Shown here: positions 1-10,235 of the stretch, one piece after another
How the letters are laid out: the number at the start of each line of letters is the position of its first letter
Numbering within the stretch: position 1 is the stretch's first letter
Assembly (NCBI GenBank): GCA_942159475.1
Contig: OW804098.1
Span: 119,747,374-119,811,373, forward strand
From: Sthenelais limicola
Lineage: Eukaryota; Annelida; Polychaeta; Phyllodocida; Sigalionidae
Direction: 5' to 3'
DNA: 64,000 bases
Notes under the pieces: model-generated
What the model was told of the DNA's origin: nothing
The model's input: the letters and a program-made list of their open reading frames with translations, nothing else
Database searches by the model: none
Position numbers and translations under genes: made by a program

Positions 1-1047
1 CCGAAGAATATAAATATTTAGGTCTGGTCATTGACCAAAAATTAACCTTCAAACCTCATGTAAATAAGACAATTGAGAAGGTGAAATGGAAAGTGAAGTT
101 GTTGGCAAATGCCAGATACATGCTAACAAAAAGGGTAAAAACAGATATAGTGAAAATGTTAATAATACCAAACATAGATTATGGAGATATATACTACTCC
201 TCCACTAACCAGTACCTACTACAAAGGCTGAAGTCACTACTAAACTCAGCAATACGAACTGTATTTAACCTAAATAGGAGAACAAATGTTGACGATAAAC
301 TATCTGAACTGAATATATTACCAAACCATGTCAGGCGTGAAATTCATATCCTTGAAAGTGCACATCACCTTGCCCAAATAGACTCAAATTTAGATCAACG
401 AAAACTCCCAACCAGAAGTCATTCACCAAGAAGAAAAAAACTAAAACTCCCAACTCCAAATTCCTCACTATACAGGAACAGTTTCTCCTATAAGGCAAAA
501 GTGGCCTGGAATTCACTATCTACCAAAAACCAGGCCCTAGAAACACAAAAAGATTTCAGAAAACAAATCGAAAATTTATACCGGAATAATCATGAAATAT
601 AGACCAACGATATTTTAAAAATAGAGAAAAACCCAGAGCTCGCGACATGAATTTCATCGCAAAACTGCAATGATGTATACACCTGTTTACCTGTTAACCA
701 AATGGATGTCCCAATGATGTATTAATTATCATCTTGAAGCTTTAGGTACCTTTCTGTACCCAAAAAACCTATATATGTAATGCCCAACCGATCTGATATG
801 AACTGTAACTGTAATGAACTTAGTTATATATTATGTATTCATACTTTATATCTTGCCAATACCCTGTATTTAAACTCATGTGTAGTTCTCTATTAGTCTT
901 CTTATTTTTTCCTCCCCAAAAAGGTAACAGCGGGAAAACATGGGATTTTTCATTCCATAAGCTAGTCGACCTTTTTGTCACACTTTGTTTCTGTACCTGT
1001 ATAACTCAGTGGCGAATAAACAATTTTCTAATCTAATCTAATCTAAA
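1..1047 (+). mobile_element. 3' end of a LINE (non-LTR) retrotransposon
   Basis: The window opens inside the reverse-transcriptase ORF of a non-LTR retrotransposon. The ORF is followed by about 420 bp of 3' untranslated sequence and a short tandem tail (TCTAA repeats, 1028-1046). Such a microsatellite tail is typical of LINEs of the CR1/L2/Jockey groups. The tail stops about 8 bp from the end of the minus-strand NADAR ORF, so the LINE probably inserted just beyond that stop codon. The 5' part lies outside the window. Clade assignment is inference. Confidence 0.8.
3..602 (+). CDS. LINE reverse transcriptase, C-terminal fragment
   Basis: The frame is open from base 3 to the TAG at 600-602. It begins with YKYLGLVIDQKLTF, which matches the region just after the catalytic palm of LINE reverse transcriptases. 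The following ~170 residues resemble the basic C-terminal region of LINE ORF2 proteins (YGDIYYSS, then the LNRRTN segment and a basic tail). The catalytic YxDD box and the endonuclease would lie upstream, outside the window. There are no internal stops in the visible part, so this copy may be fairly young. Confidence 0.75.
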   Translation, partial: EEYKYLGLVIDQKLTFKPHVNKTIEKVKWKVKLLANARYMLTKRVKTDIVKMLIIPNIDYGDIYYSSTNQYLLQRLKSLLNSAIRTVFNLNRRTNVDDKLSELNILPNHVRREIHILESAHHLAQIDSNLDQRKLPTRSHSPRRKKLKLPTPNSSLYRNSFSYKAKVAWNSLSTKNQALETQKDFRKQIENLYRNNHEI

Positions 1048-1054
1048 TTGTTTG

Positions 1055-2965
1055 TCAGAGTTTAGTAGACTGACTGCTGGTGGTATCATGGTCGTCTGAC
1101 GATGTTTCCAATTGTCTAAATGAGTCCAAGTGGAGATTTAGTGCGAGAGGGCGTAGTTGCCGTGATGACCTATTTGCCTCTGTCTCCGACATGTCGATAC
1201 CAGAACTATTGAGTATGTCCATGTATACACTTTCGTCACACCTAGATCTATTTAAAGCCGGGAGTCGTGTGTTTACCATCGTCTTGTTGAAGCTGCTACT
1301 GATGTCCTGGGCCGAGTTTTCGAAAATGTCGAAAGGATTGGACGTAGAAACGGCAGATGACGACCTTCTACTGTCGATTTTTCTAACTGCCACTCGTGGT
1401 GCCCTGAATCCATCTTTATCGACCACTACTGGTAGACGTTTCGATGGCGACTTGGCTTTCTTGGATACCAAAGCTTGAAAAGAATTTGAGGCAATGGCGT
1501 TTGTGATCTCACTTCTGACCTTCATAAGGATCACACCCAGCTGGTTCTTGCCCTGCCACGTGTCTTTCTCCAGCCGATCGTCTCCAAGATAGCATCCTGC
1601 TCCCCAGTAGAGATTGCTGGTAGCCTCGATTAGTTTGGCTGTACCAGTGCTAGCTAGTTTGTTCGCCAATTTAGTGTTTTGATAGAACTTACATCTCACG
1701 ATGTCGCACATGATGTCTACCTGTCTGCTTTTCCACTGTTCAATCGTAATGACTCTGTCCCCAATGGCTTTAATTTCCCTTGGACATTGGAGTTCAAGTA
1801 GCGATCTGGCGATTTCATCCTTACCGTGGTCCATGCATTTTTTATACATGAATGCTTGCTCCGAGCAGTTGAACATCACATCATTATACAGGAATTTGCA
1901 GGGAAAAAAGTTGCTTAAATAGGCCTTCTCGCTCTGGAAGGCTATGCCATTCTTTACTTTCATGATTTTGACATTTTCTACCGAGTATTTGTCGTCCAAG
2001 GTATGTAGTTGCCTTGAATTGTAAGTCACACCGTCGATCATTACTTGGTCGCCTTTGGGCTTGGTACACCGAGGATCTGCTCCGGCCTCTACAGCTTTCT
2101 TGGCCAATAAACGCATTAGATTTTTCTTTTGCCTCATTTCTACACTATCGTGCTCGTGGAAGAACATGTACTTCTTGTTAAACCAGATCTTGGATGGGAA
2201 AGTTTTTTCATCTTTAAATGGATCACGTTTACGAATCAGGGCCTCCTTCAATGCACGATGAACCACCTTGATGACAATCGGCTGGTGGCTGCCTCTTTTG
2301 GCATTTGACTTTACTTCCCTATAGGCTATATCCACAGAGCCTTCCCAGGAGGTAGGAAATAACATTCTGATGATTTTCCTCGCCAAAACAACAGTGTCTT
2401 CGTTACGTACCAGTGGGCATCCCTCCAAGACCACGTAAGTTTCTTTGTGCTGTTGTCGATTAATCTCAAGATCATCCTTTAGCTTTTCTGCTTGAGAACA
2501 TAAATAACTAGATTTTCTTGCCTGAGCCGCTAGTTTGCTGTCGAGTGAGTCGACTGCTACCTTACATTTGCCTTCAAGTTCATTCAGGTCATCTTTGGTG
2601 GCCATTTTATTTTGTATGTCCTCCATAGTCTCCTTCAGTTTTAGCTGATTAGAAAGGACTTGTTGTAATATTTCAATATGATTTTCGCTAGTATTAGATA
2701 GGGTACTAACTCTTTGAAACACAGTTGCAATGTCGTTATCCATTTCTTTTCCTTTGGCCGCCAGTTTTAGTATGCAATCATAGTTTGGGTCAGCATTCCT
2801 GAGCCTTTTTTGATCTGTCACATCCATCGGTGAGAGTGCACTGCTCGTTCTTTTGCCACCTCCAACCGGGGTACTGGCTACCGTAGGCCGGGAGAAATCG
2901 ACAACCAAATCGCTGGTCGCGCCTTCGTTGTTTGGGTCCGTCATTTTCACTCTATCATCGCCCAT
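1055..2965 (-). CDS. Coiled-coil / LINE-ORF1-like / NADAR fusion protein
   Basis: This is a 636-aa intronless ORF on the minus strand. An in-frame TTG lies 7 codons upstream, but the first ATG is at 2965-2963. In order it shows a polar N-terminus, a heptad-rich coiled coil (about residues 68-173), a basic region (about 176-305) that resembles ORF1 proteins of L1/Tx1-type LINEs, a NADAR domain (about 341-488), and a Ser-rich tail. NADAR hallmarks seen are YLSNFFP, EQAFMYKK, EATSNLYWGAG and WQGKNQLGVILM. The NADAR family (YbiA-like) contains N-glycosidases acting on ADP-ribosylated or riboflavin-pathway substrates. The catalytic state here is not tested. A single-exon gene beside LINE sequence suggests a retroelement ORF1 that captured NADAR, or a domesticated derivative. 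The stop is TGA at 1055-1057. Confidence 0.75.
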   Translation of the reverse strand: MGDDRVKMTDPNNEGATSDLVVDFSRPTVASTPVGGGKRTSSALSPMDVTDQKRLRNADPNYDCILKLAAKGKEMDNDIATVFQRVSTLSNTSENHIEILQQVLSNQLKLKETMEDIQNKMATKDDLNELEGKCKVAVDSLDSKLAAQARKSSYLCSQAEKLKDDLEINRQQHKETYVVLEGCPLVRNEDTVVLARKIIRMLFPTSWEGSVDIAYREVKSNAKRGSHQPIVIKVVHRALKEALIRKRDPFKDEKTFPSKIWFNKKYMFFHEHDSVEMRQKKNLMRLLAKKAVEAGADPRCTKPKGDQVMIDGVTYNSRQLHTLDDKYSVENVKIMKVKNGIAFQSEKAYLSNFFPCKFLYNDVMFNCSEQAFMYKKCMDHGKDEIARSLLELQCPREIKAIGDRVITIEQWKSRQVDIMCDIVRCKFYQNTKLANKLASTGTAKLIEATSNLYWGAGCYLGDDRLEKDTWQGKNQLGVILMKVRSEITNAIASNSFQALVSKKAKSPSKRLPVVVDKDGFRAPRVAVRKIDSRRSSSAVSTSNPFDIFENSAQDISSSFNKTMVNTRLPALNRSRCDESVYMDILNSSGIDMSETEANRSSRQLRPLALNLHLDSFRQLETSSDDHDTTSSQSTKL

Positions 2966-2986
2966 AGCTTGATCACATATAATCAA

Positions 2987-3469
2987 AGTCCAGATCTCTC
3001 TTAATATTGAATATTAAAAAATCCTGACACCACGGATTTAGTGTAGGTATGGTATCTCCTCACCGTACACAGGTAAAAGTTCTCAATAATGGCGTGAGGC
3101 CCGAATAAATCACCAATTCGGTACACCTAGCAGGACTGATTCAAAAACACGTTCGCCATTTTGAATTTCCCGCGTATAGTCCTTAAATTAGTATTATAAC
3201 AGTATCGGTAGAAGTCTCTTACTTCATATAGGCAACCCTTGTTTAAAATCCATGGTAGATATAGCATTTTTTTATTGAATTATTAAAATTTAATAACAAA
3301 AAAGTGACTTGAACCAACAACTTCATTTAGCTTTGATTCATAGGAAAGAAAAGTCCAGCAGCCTCAGTCGTTGAACGGATGTATTCATCTTTGATTTGAA
3401 ATGTCTTCTTCCCGCTACTTCCCGTTACTTCTAAAGTAGCGAGTTGATTAATTGACGAGTTGACGCAAG
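2987..3469. other. Intergenic, no gene recognised
   Basis: This is AT-rich sequence upstream of the NADAR ORF. I see no coding region and no recognisable repeat. A promoter for the NADAR ORF could lie here, but no TATA-like element is convincing. Confidence 0.5.
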
Positions 3470-3833
3470 GCGCGTAAATAAAGAACGAGATCGGAAACGA
3501 GATCGGAGATCGAGTTCTTTATTTATGCGTCCATGGGGAAACGAGTCCTATAAGTTGATTATTATACATGCCTAGTTTTGCATGTAAAACATGCTTAATT
3601 AAAAGATAATAACATAATTTACCATATCTGGTTTTCGTACAAGAGGAATATAATTAAAAACAGTTGAACCGATCGAGGAAGAAAGCACTCGCACTGGCAA
3701 ACTTGCGTTGGCAACCTTGGGTCGGCAAACTTGCACCACCAAACTTGCATCGGCATGACAATGCGCCAGTAATGTACTAGTCCATTACCATGTTACAGGT
3801 AAGGAATGGCCGTCTAGGCCTCAGTAGTGAATG
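3470..3833 (-). repeat. Dispersed repeat, copy 1 (inverted relative to 8903-9245)
   Basis: The sequence is, with substitutions, the reverse complement of 8903-9245. Shared blocks include a CTATAAGTTGATTAT block, an ATACCATATCTGGTTTTCGTAC block and a run of 'CAAACTTGC' units. The left end holds a hairpin: GCGTAAATAAAGAAC (3470s) pairs with GTTCTTTATTTATGCG (3514-3530). It is probably a non-autonomous transposon. Confidence 0.65.
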
Positions 3834-3865
3834 CATGAATAATAAAATGTATTATTGTAACACAC

Positions 3866-4326
3866 CTCTCTACCAATATCTTCCTTCATCTCTTCATATT
3901 TAACAATATGCACATTTTCCTGCTCCCTCATCCTCCACCATTGCAAATTCCTCTCAGCCCAATCCCCAATGTACAACTTCTTCTCCTCAAAAAGTTTAAA
4001 GAACCCATTCCAAGTCGCGCCACTCATTTTGGCTTTTCGATTCATGGTGTGATGGTAATTGGCAGTGACATAATCCTTGAGGTTTCTCATTACGACCACC
4101 ATTTTGAATTTCTTCAAATTGAGTTCTTTCTCATAGAATTTAGGTGGGAGGTGAGTTTTCAGTAGCCGGGGAGGTTGGGCCTGCATGGCCAGGTCTATGT
4201 AGAGGCCTTCCCCTTCACTGTCCATCTCCAGAAACGGTATGCGGACTTTCCGCTCGATTTCAGAGGCTCTTTCAACATCAACATCATTCATAATAAGCCA
4301 GACAATTTCCGACATCCATGTAGTCC
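3866..4326 (-). CDS. Sulfotransferase exon 2
   Basis: The acceptor TTATTTCAG precedes GGACTACATGGATG. It encodes GTTWMSEIVWLIMND and runs to KEDIGRE before a GTGTGT donor. It is 461 bp, large compared with vertebrate SULT genes, which split this region into several exons. Confidence 0.82.
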
Positions 4327-5086
4327 CTGAAATAACAAAAAGGCAAACTGCTTTTTACAAAATACATATGGAGTCACATCAAAGAAGGCAGTATTCTTTA
4401 TAATACTTATTTGGTGGCCTAGTGTTTACTATGATTGGAATCTTGATCTCCTCTATTCAAATATGATAACTCAAAGTCCATATTTTGTGATTTATGACTC
4501 ATTTTCCTAAAATGGATCTCAATAGGGGAGTTGCATGTCTCACTGCGCATGCCTGTCACAGTGCATGCTGGGACAGATTCAGTTCATTTCTGACATACAA
4601 ATATTTGGCAACATTTTTATCAGAAATTGCAAGAATGTTTTCACCAATATCATAGCTTGTATAGATGATCTATGAAAACCAAATGCATGATAGGAAAGAT
4701 GAAGTCAAGTGCTATGGAAACATGTATAAAACATGGATATTGACATTAGAGTTTTGATCAATATTACATGCTGAACATAACATGTTTTCTTTAGATTTTA
4801 TACTGTACCATTACTCCCATAATTCCATGCGAATCAAGATTCAAAATGGCGGCTATGCAACTCCCCTATTGTAATTATGCTTGTTACCTGATCTTGGAAG
4901 AGTAGCCACCAAGACATCATCCGGATAGAACCGGAACTCCTTCACTCTATCGAGGGTCTCAGCTGACATCTCTGAATTAAAGATAATTCCATCATATACA
5001 TGTTGTCCTTCTATAATGAAAGGTGGTGTCTCCTCCATCTTCTCTCCATTTTCCTTGCTTACACTATCTCTTTGTTCAGTTTCCAT
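3866..5086 (-). CDS. Cytosolic sulfotransferase (SULT-like), first two coding exons
   Basis: SULT enzymes transfer sulfate from PAPS to hydroxyl or amine groups of small molecules in the cytosol. Exon 1 (5086-4888) starts at ATG 5086 and ends at the 5'-phosphosulfate-binding loop. Exon 2 (4326-3866) completes it, giving ATLPRSGTTWMSEIVW across a phase-1 junction. Exon 2 continues with PRLLKTHLP and MVVVMRNLKDYVTANYHH (the 3'-phosphate-binding region, cf. RNPKD) and NVHIVKYEEMKEDIGRE. The expected last ~100 residues, including the RKGxxGDW motif, are not seen between 3865 and the left end. They could lie beyond a large intron holding the NADAR ORF and LINE, or be lost. Donors are GTAACA after 4888 and GTGTGT after 3866; the acceptor is TTATTTCAG before 4326. 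Confidence 0.85.
4521..4870. repeat. MITE, AATAGGGGAGTTGCATG family, copy 1
   Basis: It begins AATAGGGGAGTTGCATG and ends GCAACTCCCCTATT, so it has terminal inverted repeats of about 15 bp. It lies inside the sulfotransferase intron, 17 bp from the exon 1 donor. A second copy in the opposite orientation lies at 21474-21822. Confidence 0.85.
4888..5086 (-). CDS. Sulfotransferase exon 1
   Basis: The ATG is at 5086-5084 (METEQRDS). It encodes 66 codons plus one base, ending in ATLPRS|G before a GTAACA donor. The N-terminal ~20 residues are polar and variable, as is usual for SULTs. Confidence 0.8.
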
Positions 5087-6240
5087 GTTTCTCTATTTTT
5101 CTACCTTCTCTATCTGTGTTTCTCCTCTTGTCCTCTCCCTATCACGCTTGCTTTCGGTTTCTGGCTGTACATTTAAGCTCAGATGTTATGAATTATTTCC
5201 TTTTACACATTCCAACTTTCGCGTGACATACATATATACATTTACCTTGAACACACTAATCTGTACCCATGAATAGGATTTATCTGGCCTTATCATAAAG
5301 TTATAGGCCACTGAGTCGAATATCATATGCATATGTAGGTCAGATCGTCAGAAAATCTAAAATTGGCAGTTCTACACATTTAGAAAATTCTGCTAAATTA
5401 GGCTGACAAATAATGAATACCGGGTATATCTGAGTGTATTTGGTATCGCATTGATTTAAAGTATCAATTCTGTTGTGTAAAACTGCAATTTGAAGCTCAT
5501 TTTTGCCTTGAATGTAGATTATTTGAGAGGATTGGTGAAGGCGAATTGTACATTTTCTGAAGATATGACCCATTTGTATGAATAGTTTTTGACCCATAAT
5601 CTATCCCTCACTGGAGTTAAAGCTGCATTCTCGGCTATTGTGACTAACGAATCTTACCAAATTTATTCATAATCTTTTTTACATGACAGTCACATTATTG
5701 TGAATTCATTATTAATCTTGGTTAATTGGTTTTGTTTGATTCCTTACCTAGGAATACAATATGTGGAGTCAATCCATTTTGATTAATTCTCTTCTTTTTT
5801 TTTTATTAAAGTTTGATATACATATGTGTTATGTAACATTACCTAACATTGTGTAACGTCATTATATTTCTATTGATTATTAATTATCACCCATTTATTA
5901 TATTATCTCATTACTTAAAATCGCTAATTATACCTAACTACCTAGCACTGTGCAAGTCTACTTATTCATGCTAGGCCATGGATATTAGATAAGGGCTCCA
6001 CCCACCTACTCATTAGTCAGACCCTGGAGGAGACTTTTACATAGGATATTAAATCAGTTGCCTTGCTCTTCTCACGAAGACCACACATGCCTCAGTGATC
6101 CTTCCTTACACCATAACACTGGCAGACAACCCGCTCTATTTCGGAAACTGAACATCTCACAAAATTTAAGCGAGTTTTTTCTACTGGAAACAACACGTTA
6201 AAAGTTAATTTACGTGTGAGCGATAGATGAGGCGGACAAA
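5087..6240. other. Intergenic, AT-rich
   Basis: Apart from a degenerate MITE at 5338-5573, I see no gene or recognisable feature. The sequence immediately upstream of the sulfotransferase ATG (5087-5220) is CT-rich and may be its 5' UTR or promoter. Confidence 0.5.
5338..5573. repeat. Degenerate GGGTCAG-family MITE
   Basis: It starts GGTCAGATCGTCAGAAAATC and ends TACATTTTCTGAAGATATGACCC. It matches the better-preserved copies at 11879, 12937, 13767, 14386 and elsewhere, with several terminal substitutions and no clean target duplication. Confidence 0.7.
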
Positions 6241-7646
6241 TTGCCTGATTTACCTCTGTTCGACAGGATAAAGAGATCGGTAGAGAGGTTGGCAGCGATT
6301 CCTGAAGCGATTATCACAAGAAGGCGAATAAGGGAACATAGGGGAAAGATTATAAATACACAAAGGCAGCCTAGACAATTGGAATTTAACAAAGGAGCAT
6401 ATATGAAAATCCTCGGATACGGAAGATGCTCCTTAAATCCCATTCAGAGCAGGACCAGAAGCTATACCTCTACCACTCCCACCTGGACTTCAAAATCAAG
6501 TTCAAGACAGGCACCACGTGTTTTATTCTGCTAAAAATACCAAGAAAGTCCTAGGGTAAAGTCAAAATATGTCCATTTGGAGGAACATGTTCCATTTTAA
6601 CTTTCTAAATACGAATTCAATGATACAAAAATCATAATCACTTGAAACTTAGACAAAATTCAGGCTCCTAGTATTAATCTTATGTCTTAAGAACAGAGAA
6701 AACATGTTAATTCTCAAAGATATAAAAAAAGAAAAGTGTAATGAAGCAAAGTCCCTAACTTAGGGAGCAGCACTATAGGTTAGTAACACGATTTAACACA
6801 CCACCAAGCCTCAGTTCTTACCTGTACTGCCTCTTGAACGAGAAAAGTTATTTTCCCACCCTCCTCTCCTTTTTTAAACTTCTAATAAGACAATGACACT
6901 ATCAACGAAAGGGCCAGAGACTGATGTCATAACAACACATCCATGTATAATCAATAATATCATTATTAATAATAACTATTCAACTAGAACACCATGGCTG
7001 TACCAGTGCCTCAATGTAATATCAACAACTGGACTAGCTGGCGAAATGGCATAATTAAATAATTATGTAACACATAACACCAAAGCTAGAACATTCGCCA
7101 TTTACTCCTTCGGAGATGCAATAGTACTGGACAACTTCCTCCATGATCGGGAAACCCCTTCTATTTCTCATTGTCCAAGACCCAAAACTTAGCTGAGTGC
7201 CTAAGTTAGAGCCTTAGGGAGAGATTGGACCAAGATTTTTTAGCTCTTACTGGTATAATTAGTGCATAACAGACCTCTCACGTTCACGCTTTATCTGCAT
7301 GAAGAACTTGGAAGCCATAACCATGCTTGTAAGCTCAGCATGACTTACACCTTGTGGCAATGTGGTAAACTAACAGGAAGTGACAGGAATGGTTTCTCAC
7401 CCTCCCACGAGGTAGCGCCACCAGCAGCACCAGCCAAAACAAACCTCTACAACCTCATGACTGGCCTCCAGGTAGGGTGTTCACAGTGTTGTGGGCGGGA
7501 TGGTGGACCTATAATCTTACAAAAGAATGGACGTAAAATGCCCAAAAATCACGTTGCGCCCCCAGCACCCACCTGGTGCCATCATATTCTCTGGACACAT
7601 GGGATCCAAATGACGAAATCTGATTAGTTAGGACGGTAGGCTCTTC
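6241..7646. other. Intergenic, no gene recognised
   Basis: A 97-codon open stretch (6241-6534, TTG-initiated, Arg-rich) has no recognisable domain and may be a retroelement remnant. The rest of the stretch is non-coding as far as I can see. Confidence 0.4.
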
Positions 7647-7782
7647 GGGGTCATTCAAAAATTACGTAACGCTTTTTTGCCTCAAAATTTACACCCCCCT
7701 GCATTACGCCCCGCAATGTTCTAGTATGGGACCGTCTGACAACCCCCCCCCCACGAGCGTTACATAATTTTTGAATGACCCC
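7647..7782. repeat. Short palindromic MITE (GGGGTCATTCAAAAATTACG)
   Basis: It begins GGGGTCATTCAAAAATTACG and ends in the near-exact inverse TAATTTTTGAATGACCCC. The arms are about 27 bp around a C-rich centre. Similar termini occur in MITEs of many invertebrate genomes (from memory of the pattern, not a search). Confidence 0.75.
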
Positions 7783-8902
7783 TTAGTGGACATTTTTGTA
7801 TTTAAATATTTTTATTTAGCCAAAACATTATATGCAATGCACAATATTCTCAATCACAGCTAAACAAAACAAGATAGAAATTTCATATTTCTTAGAGATT
7901 TACATAATACTATAATCGGCTTATCTACCGCTCTATAATCAGATAAGTAATACATAAAGTAAGACGCGATATGAAGAAGATATAAAATATAAAACGAGTT
8001 CAGATGTGTAGAGTATCAGGATACCGGTTCACAACCAAAGAAATGTTTGGGCAAAAAGTATTACAATTACAACGTACATTCCAAATAGTCTCTTTTCAAC
8101 GGTCAACAAAAAACACACCAGACATTCAGTAGTGGTGCGACGTACCTATACATATACTAGCAGGGCATGAATATGAAGAACAACAACAATCAATAGTTCA
8201 AGCAAATCTATCACAAGTCAGGGACCATTCCCCAGAAGGAGGAGAGCACCAGGGAGAGCCCACACCCCATTATTAGCTTCTGGATTACTAAATAACTGCC
8301 CAAAAAATTTCGCAAGTCCAAATTGAAAATTCTTCGGGTCGTCAAGTGCCCTGATACATGGGGGGGGGGGGGGGGGATGCAACGCATTCCAGATGATCTT
8401 AACTCTACCAAACAAACTCTTCCTAATACTCTCCTTGACCCAGTCATCCACCTCAATACGCAGTGGGTCTCTCAACACATAAGGACCTCTCCTGCACACT
8501 AGCATATCGCCATGACATGACATACTCTTGGGGTTACCAGCTCTGAATTTATCTGACATTGTTAGGATACTGATGGATTATTAAGGAGGTAATTACTAAA
8601 TAAATTGACGAATTAGTATTGAATACATACCAAATGTTACTCTGTATGGTTTATAACTTGGTTTCGACTTTTGGTATAATTATTGTAATTATGATAATCA
8701 CACTATCAAAAGAGAAGACTTAACTGGAGTTTAGTCTGGAGTTTTTTATTAGGTAAAACCTCCTACTGCGCACCGTCATATATTGGCAAGGTAAAGCACA
8801 CACATGAACAATAATACATACATGGCAATCATAGGTTATGTTGAATAATGAGGTAATTAGATTATATGAGCACAAACTTGTATTCCTCATTATTATACAC
8901 AG
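7783..8902. other. Intergenic, no gene recognised
   Basis: No exon-like sequence is seen. It contains a 17-base G tract at 8360-8376 flanked by open frames with poly-Pro translations, which are artefacts of the G/C run. Confidence 0.5.
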
Positions 8903-9245
8903 ATTCACTACCGAGGCCCCAATGGCTGCTCATTACTTGTAACGTGGTAATGAACTAGTACATTACCGGCATATTGTCATGGCGACGCAAGTTTGGTGGT
9001 GCAAGATTGCTGATGCAAGTTTGCTGGAGCGAGGGCTTTCTTCCTCAATTGTTTCACCTGTATCTAGTTATATTCCTCTTGTACGAAAACCAGATATGGT
9101 ATTTTATATTATTATCTTTTTAATTAACCATGTTTTACATGCAAAATAAGGCATGTATGATAATCAACTTATAGGACTCGTTTTCCGCACAGACGCGTAA
9201 GTAAGGAACTGGATCTATGATCTCGTTCTTTACTTACGCACTAAA
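8903..9245 (+). repeat. Dispersed repeat, copy 2 (inverted relative to 3470-3833)
   Basis: This is the reverse-complement partner of 3470-3833 and shares the 'CAAGTTTG' units, the GTACGAAAACCAGATATGGT block and the terminal hairpin. Here the hairpin is GCGTAAGTAAGGAAC with GTTCTTTACTTACGC (9190-9240). Confidence 0.65.
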
Positions 9246-9963
9246 TAAGAACTAAGAACATTGAAGTGCTAAATATTGTCCTTTGTGAGTCAGTGAACTC
9301 CTTATCTTGCCTGAGAGGGGAAGAGAGGGGATGGAGGGTGGGAAGCTTGCTCCTGTGCGCACGCTGACTCAACAAGGAATGTGCCTGACCAGCTTCTAAG
9401 GGGGGAGAGACTTCTCTCCATCTCCACCCCTGCGCCACCTGGTAGTGTTTCTTTTAAACTCCCTTAACACAGTAAAGTCCCCGTAAATTACAAATGAATA
9501 TGCATCTCCTGGCCCTTTCCTCACTAGTACCCCTCAGAATACCCAGAGGGCAGCACAAGTGAGGTACTTCTCTCAGTTTATAATTGTGCCTAATCTTACT
9601 CCACTCCAATTTCACTTATCTTAATTTATTATATGCGCATGCTATATGAGAAGTGCTATAAGTGGGGTGCTATAAAAATAGTCATATAGGTCGCGTCCTA
9701 TATGAATGTAGTTGTCTAAAAATAGCTCTGTTTATATGCTTCGCGGAGCAATGGATGTAAACAAATCCCCGCGAAGGATGTAAACAAATCCCCGCGATCG
9801 GTAATCCACCCGTGATTCTGGTACTATGATTAGAGAAATACATAATAAAAATCCCATCATTAAATAGAGCATTAAATTCTCTATTGAATGATATAAGTTT
9901 TATTAATGTAGCTCAAGAAATGGCTGCAATATGAACGTTTTAAGTCAACAATATAACTTGGCT

Positions 9964-10015
9964 AATAACGGGGCTGTCAGCGGGGCTGTCAGTGGGGCTG
10001 TCAGCGGGGCAGTGG
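9964..10015. repeat. Short tandem repeat, unit GGGGCTGTCAGC
   Basis: Four or so imperfect copies of a 12-bp unit lie in otherwise AT-rich sequence. Confidence 0.7.
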
Positions 10016-10100
10016 GGCTCTCTGAGACTTCTTTAATATTTTTTCAGTGATATCTGATAACATATGATCAAATTTTATGCACATATAATAAACATAGAAT

Positions 10101-10235
10101 GGAACTCGCTGGCAACAATCGAAAATTTATAGGACTTGATTCATCCACATAAGCACTCTGCCTACGGCATCGTGCTTATGTGGACGAATCTCGTCCTATA
10201 AATTTTCGATTATTGCCAGCTCGTCCAATTCTCTC
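10101..10235. repeat. Near-perfect long hairpin (fold-back element)
   Basis: The left arm begins GGAACTCGCTGGCAACAATC and includes GAAAATTTATAGGAC and CCACATAAGCAC. The right arm mirrors it (GTGCTTATGTGG, GTCCTATAAATTTTC, GATTATTGCCAGCTCGTCC). The arms are about 60 bp around a loop near TCTGCCTACGGCATC. Confidence 0.85.

Noticed and set aside
7262..7627. 121-codon ORF in the intergenic stretch
   Set aside because: Starts at GTG, has no recognisable domain and lies next to repeat sequence. Most likely chance.
8218..8559. ORFs with poly-Pro runs
   Set aside because: Produced by the G17 tract at 8360-8376. No further coding evidence.
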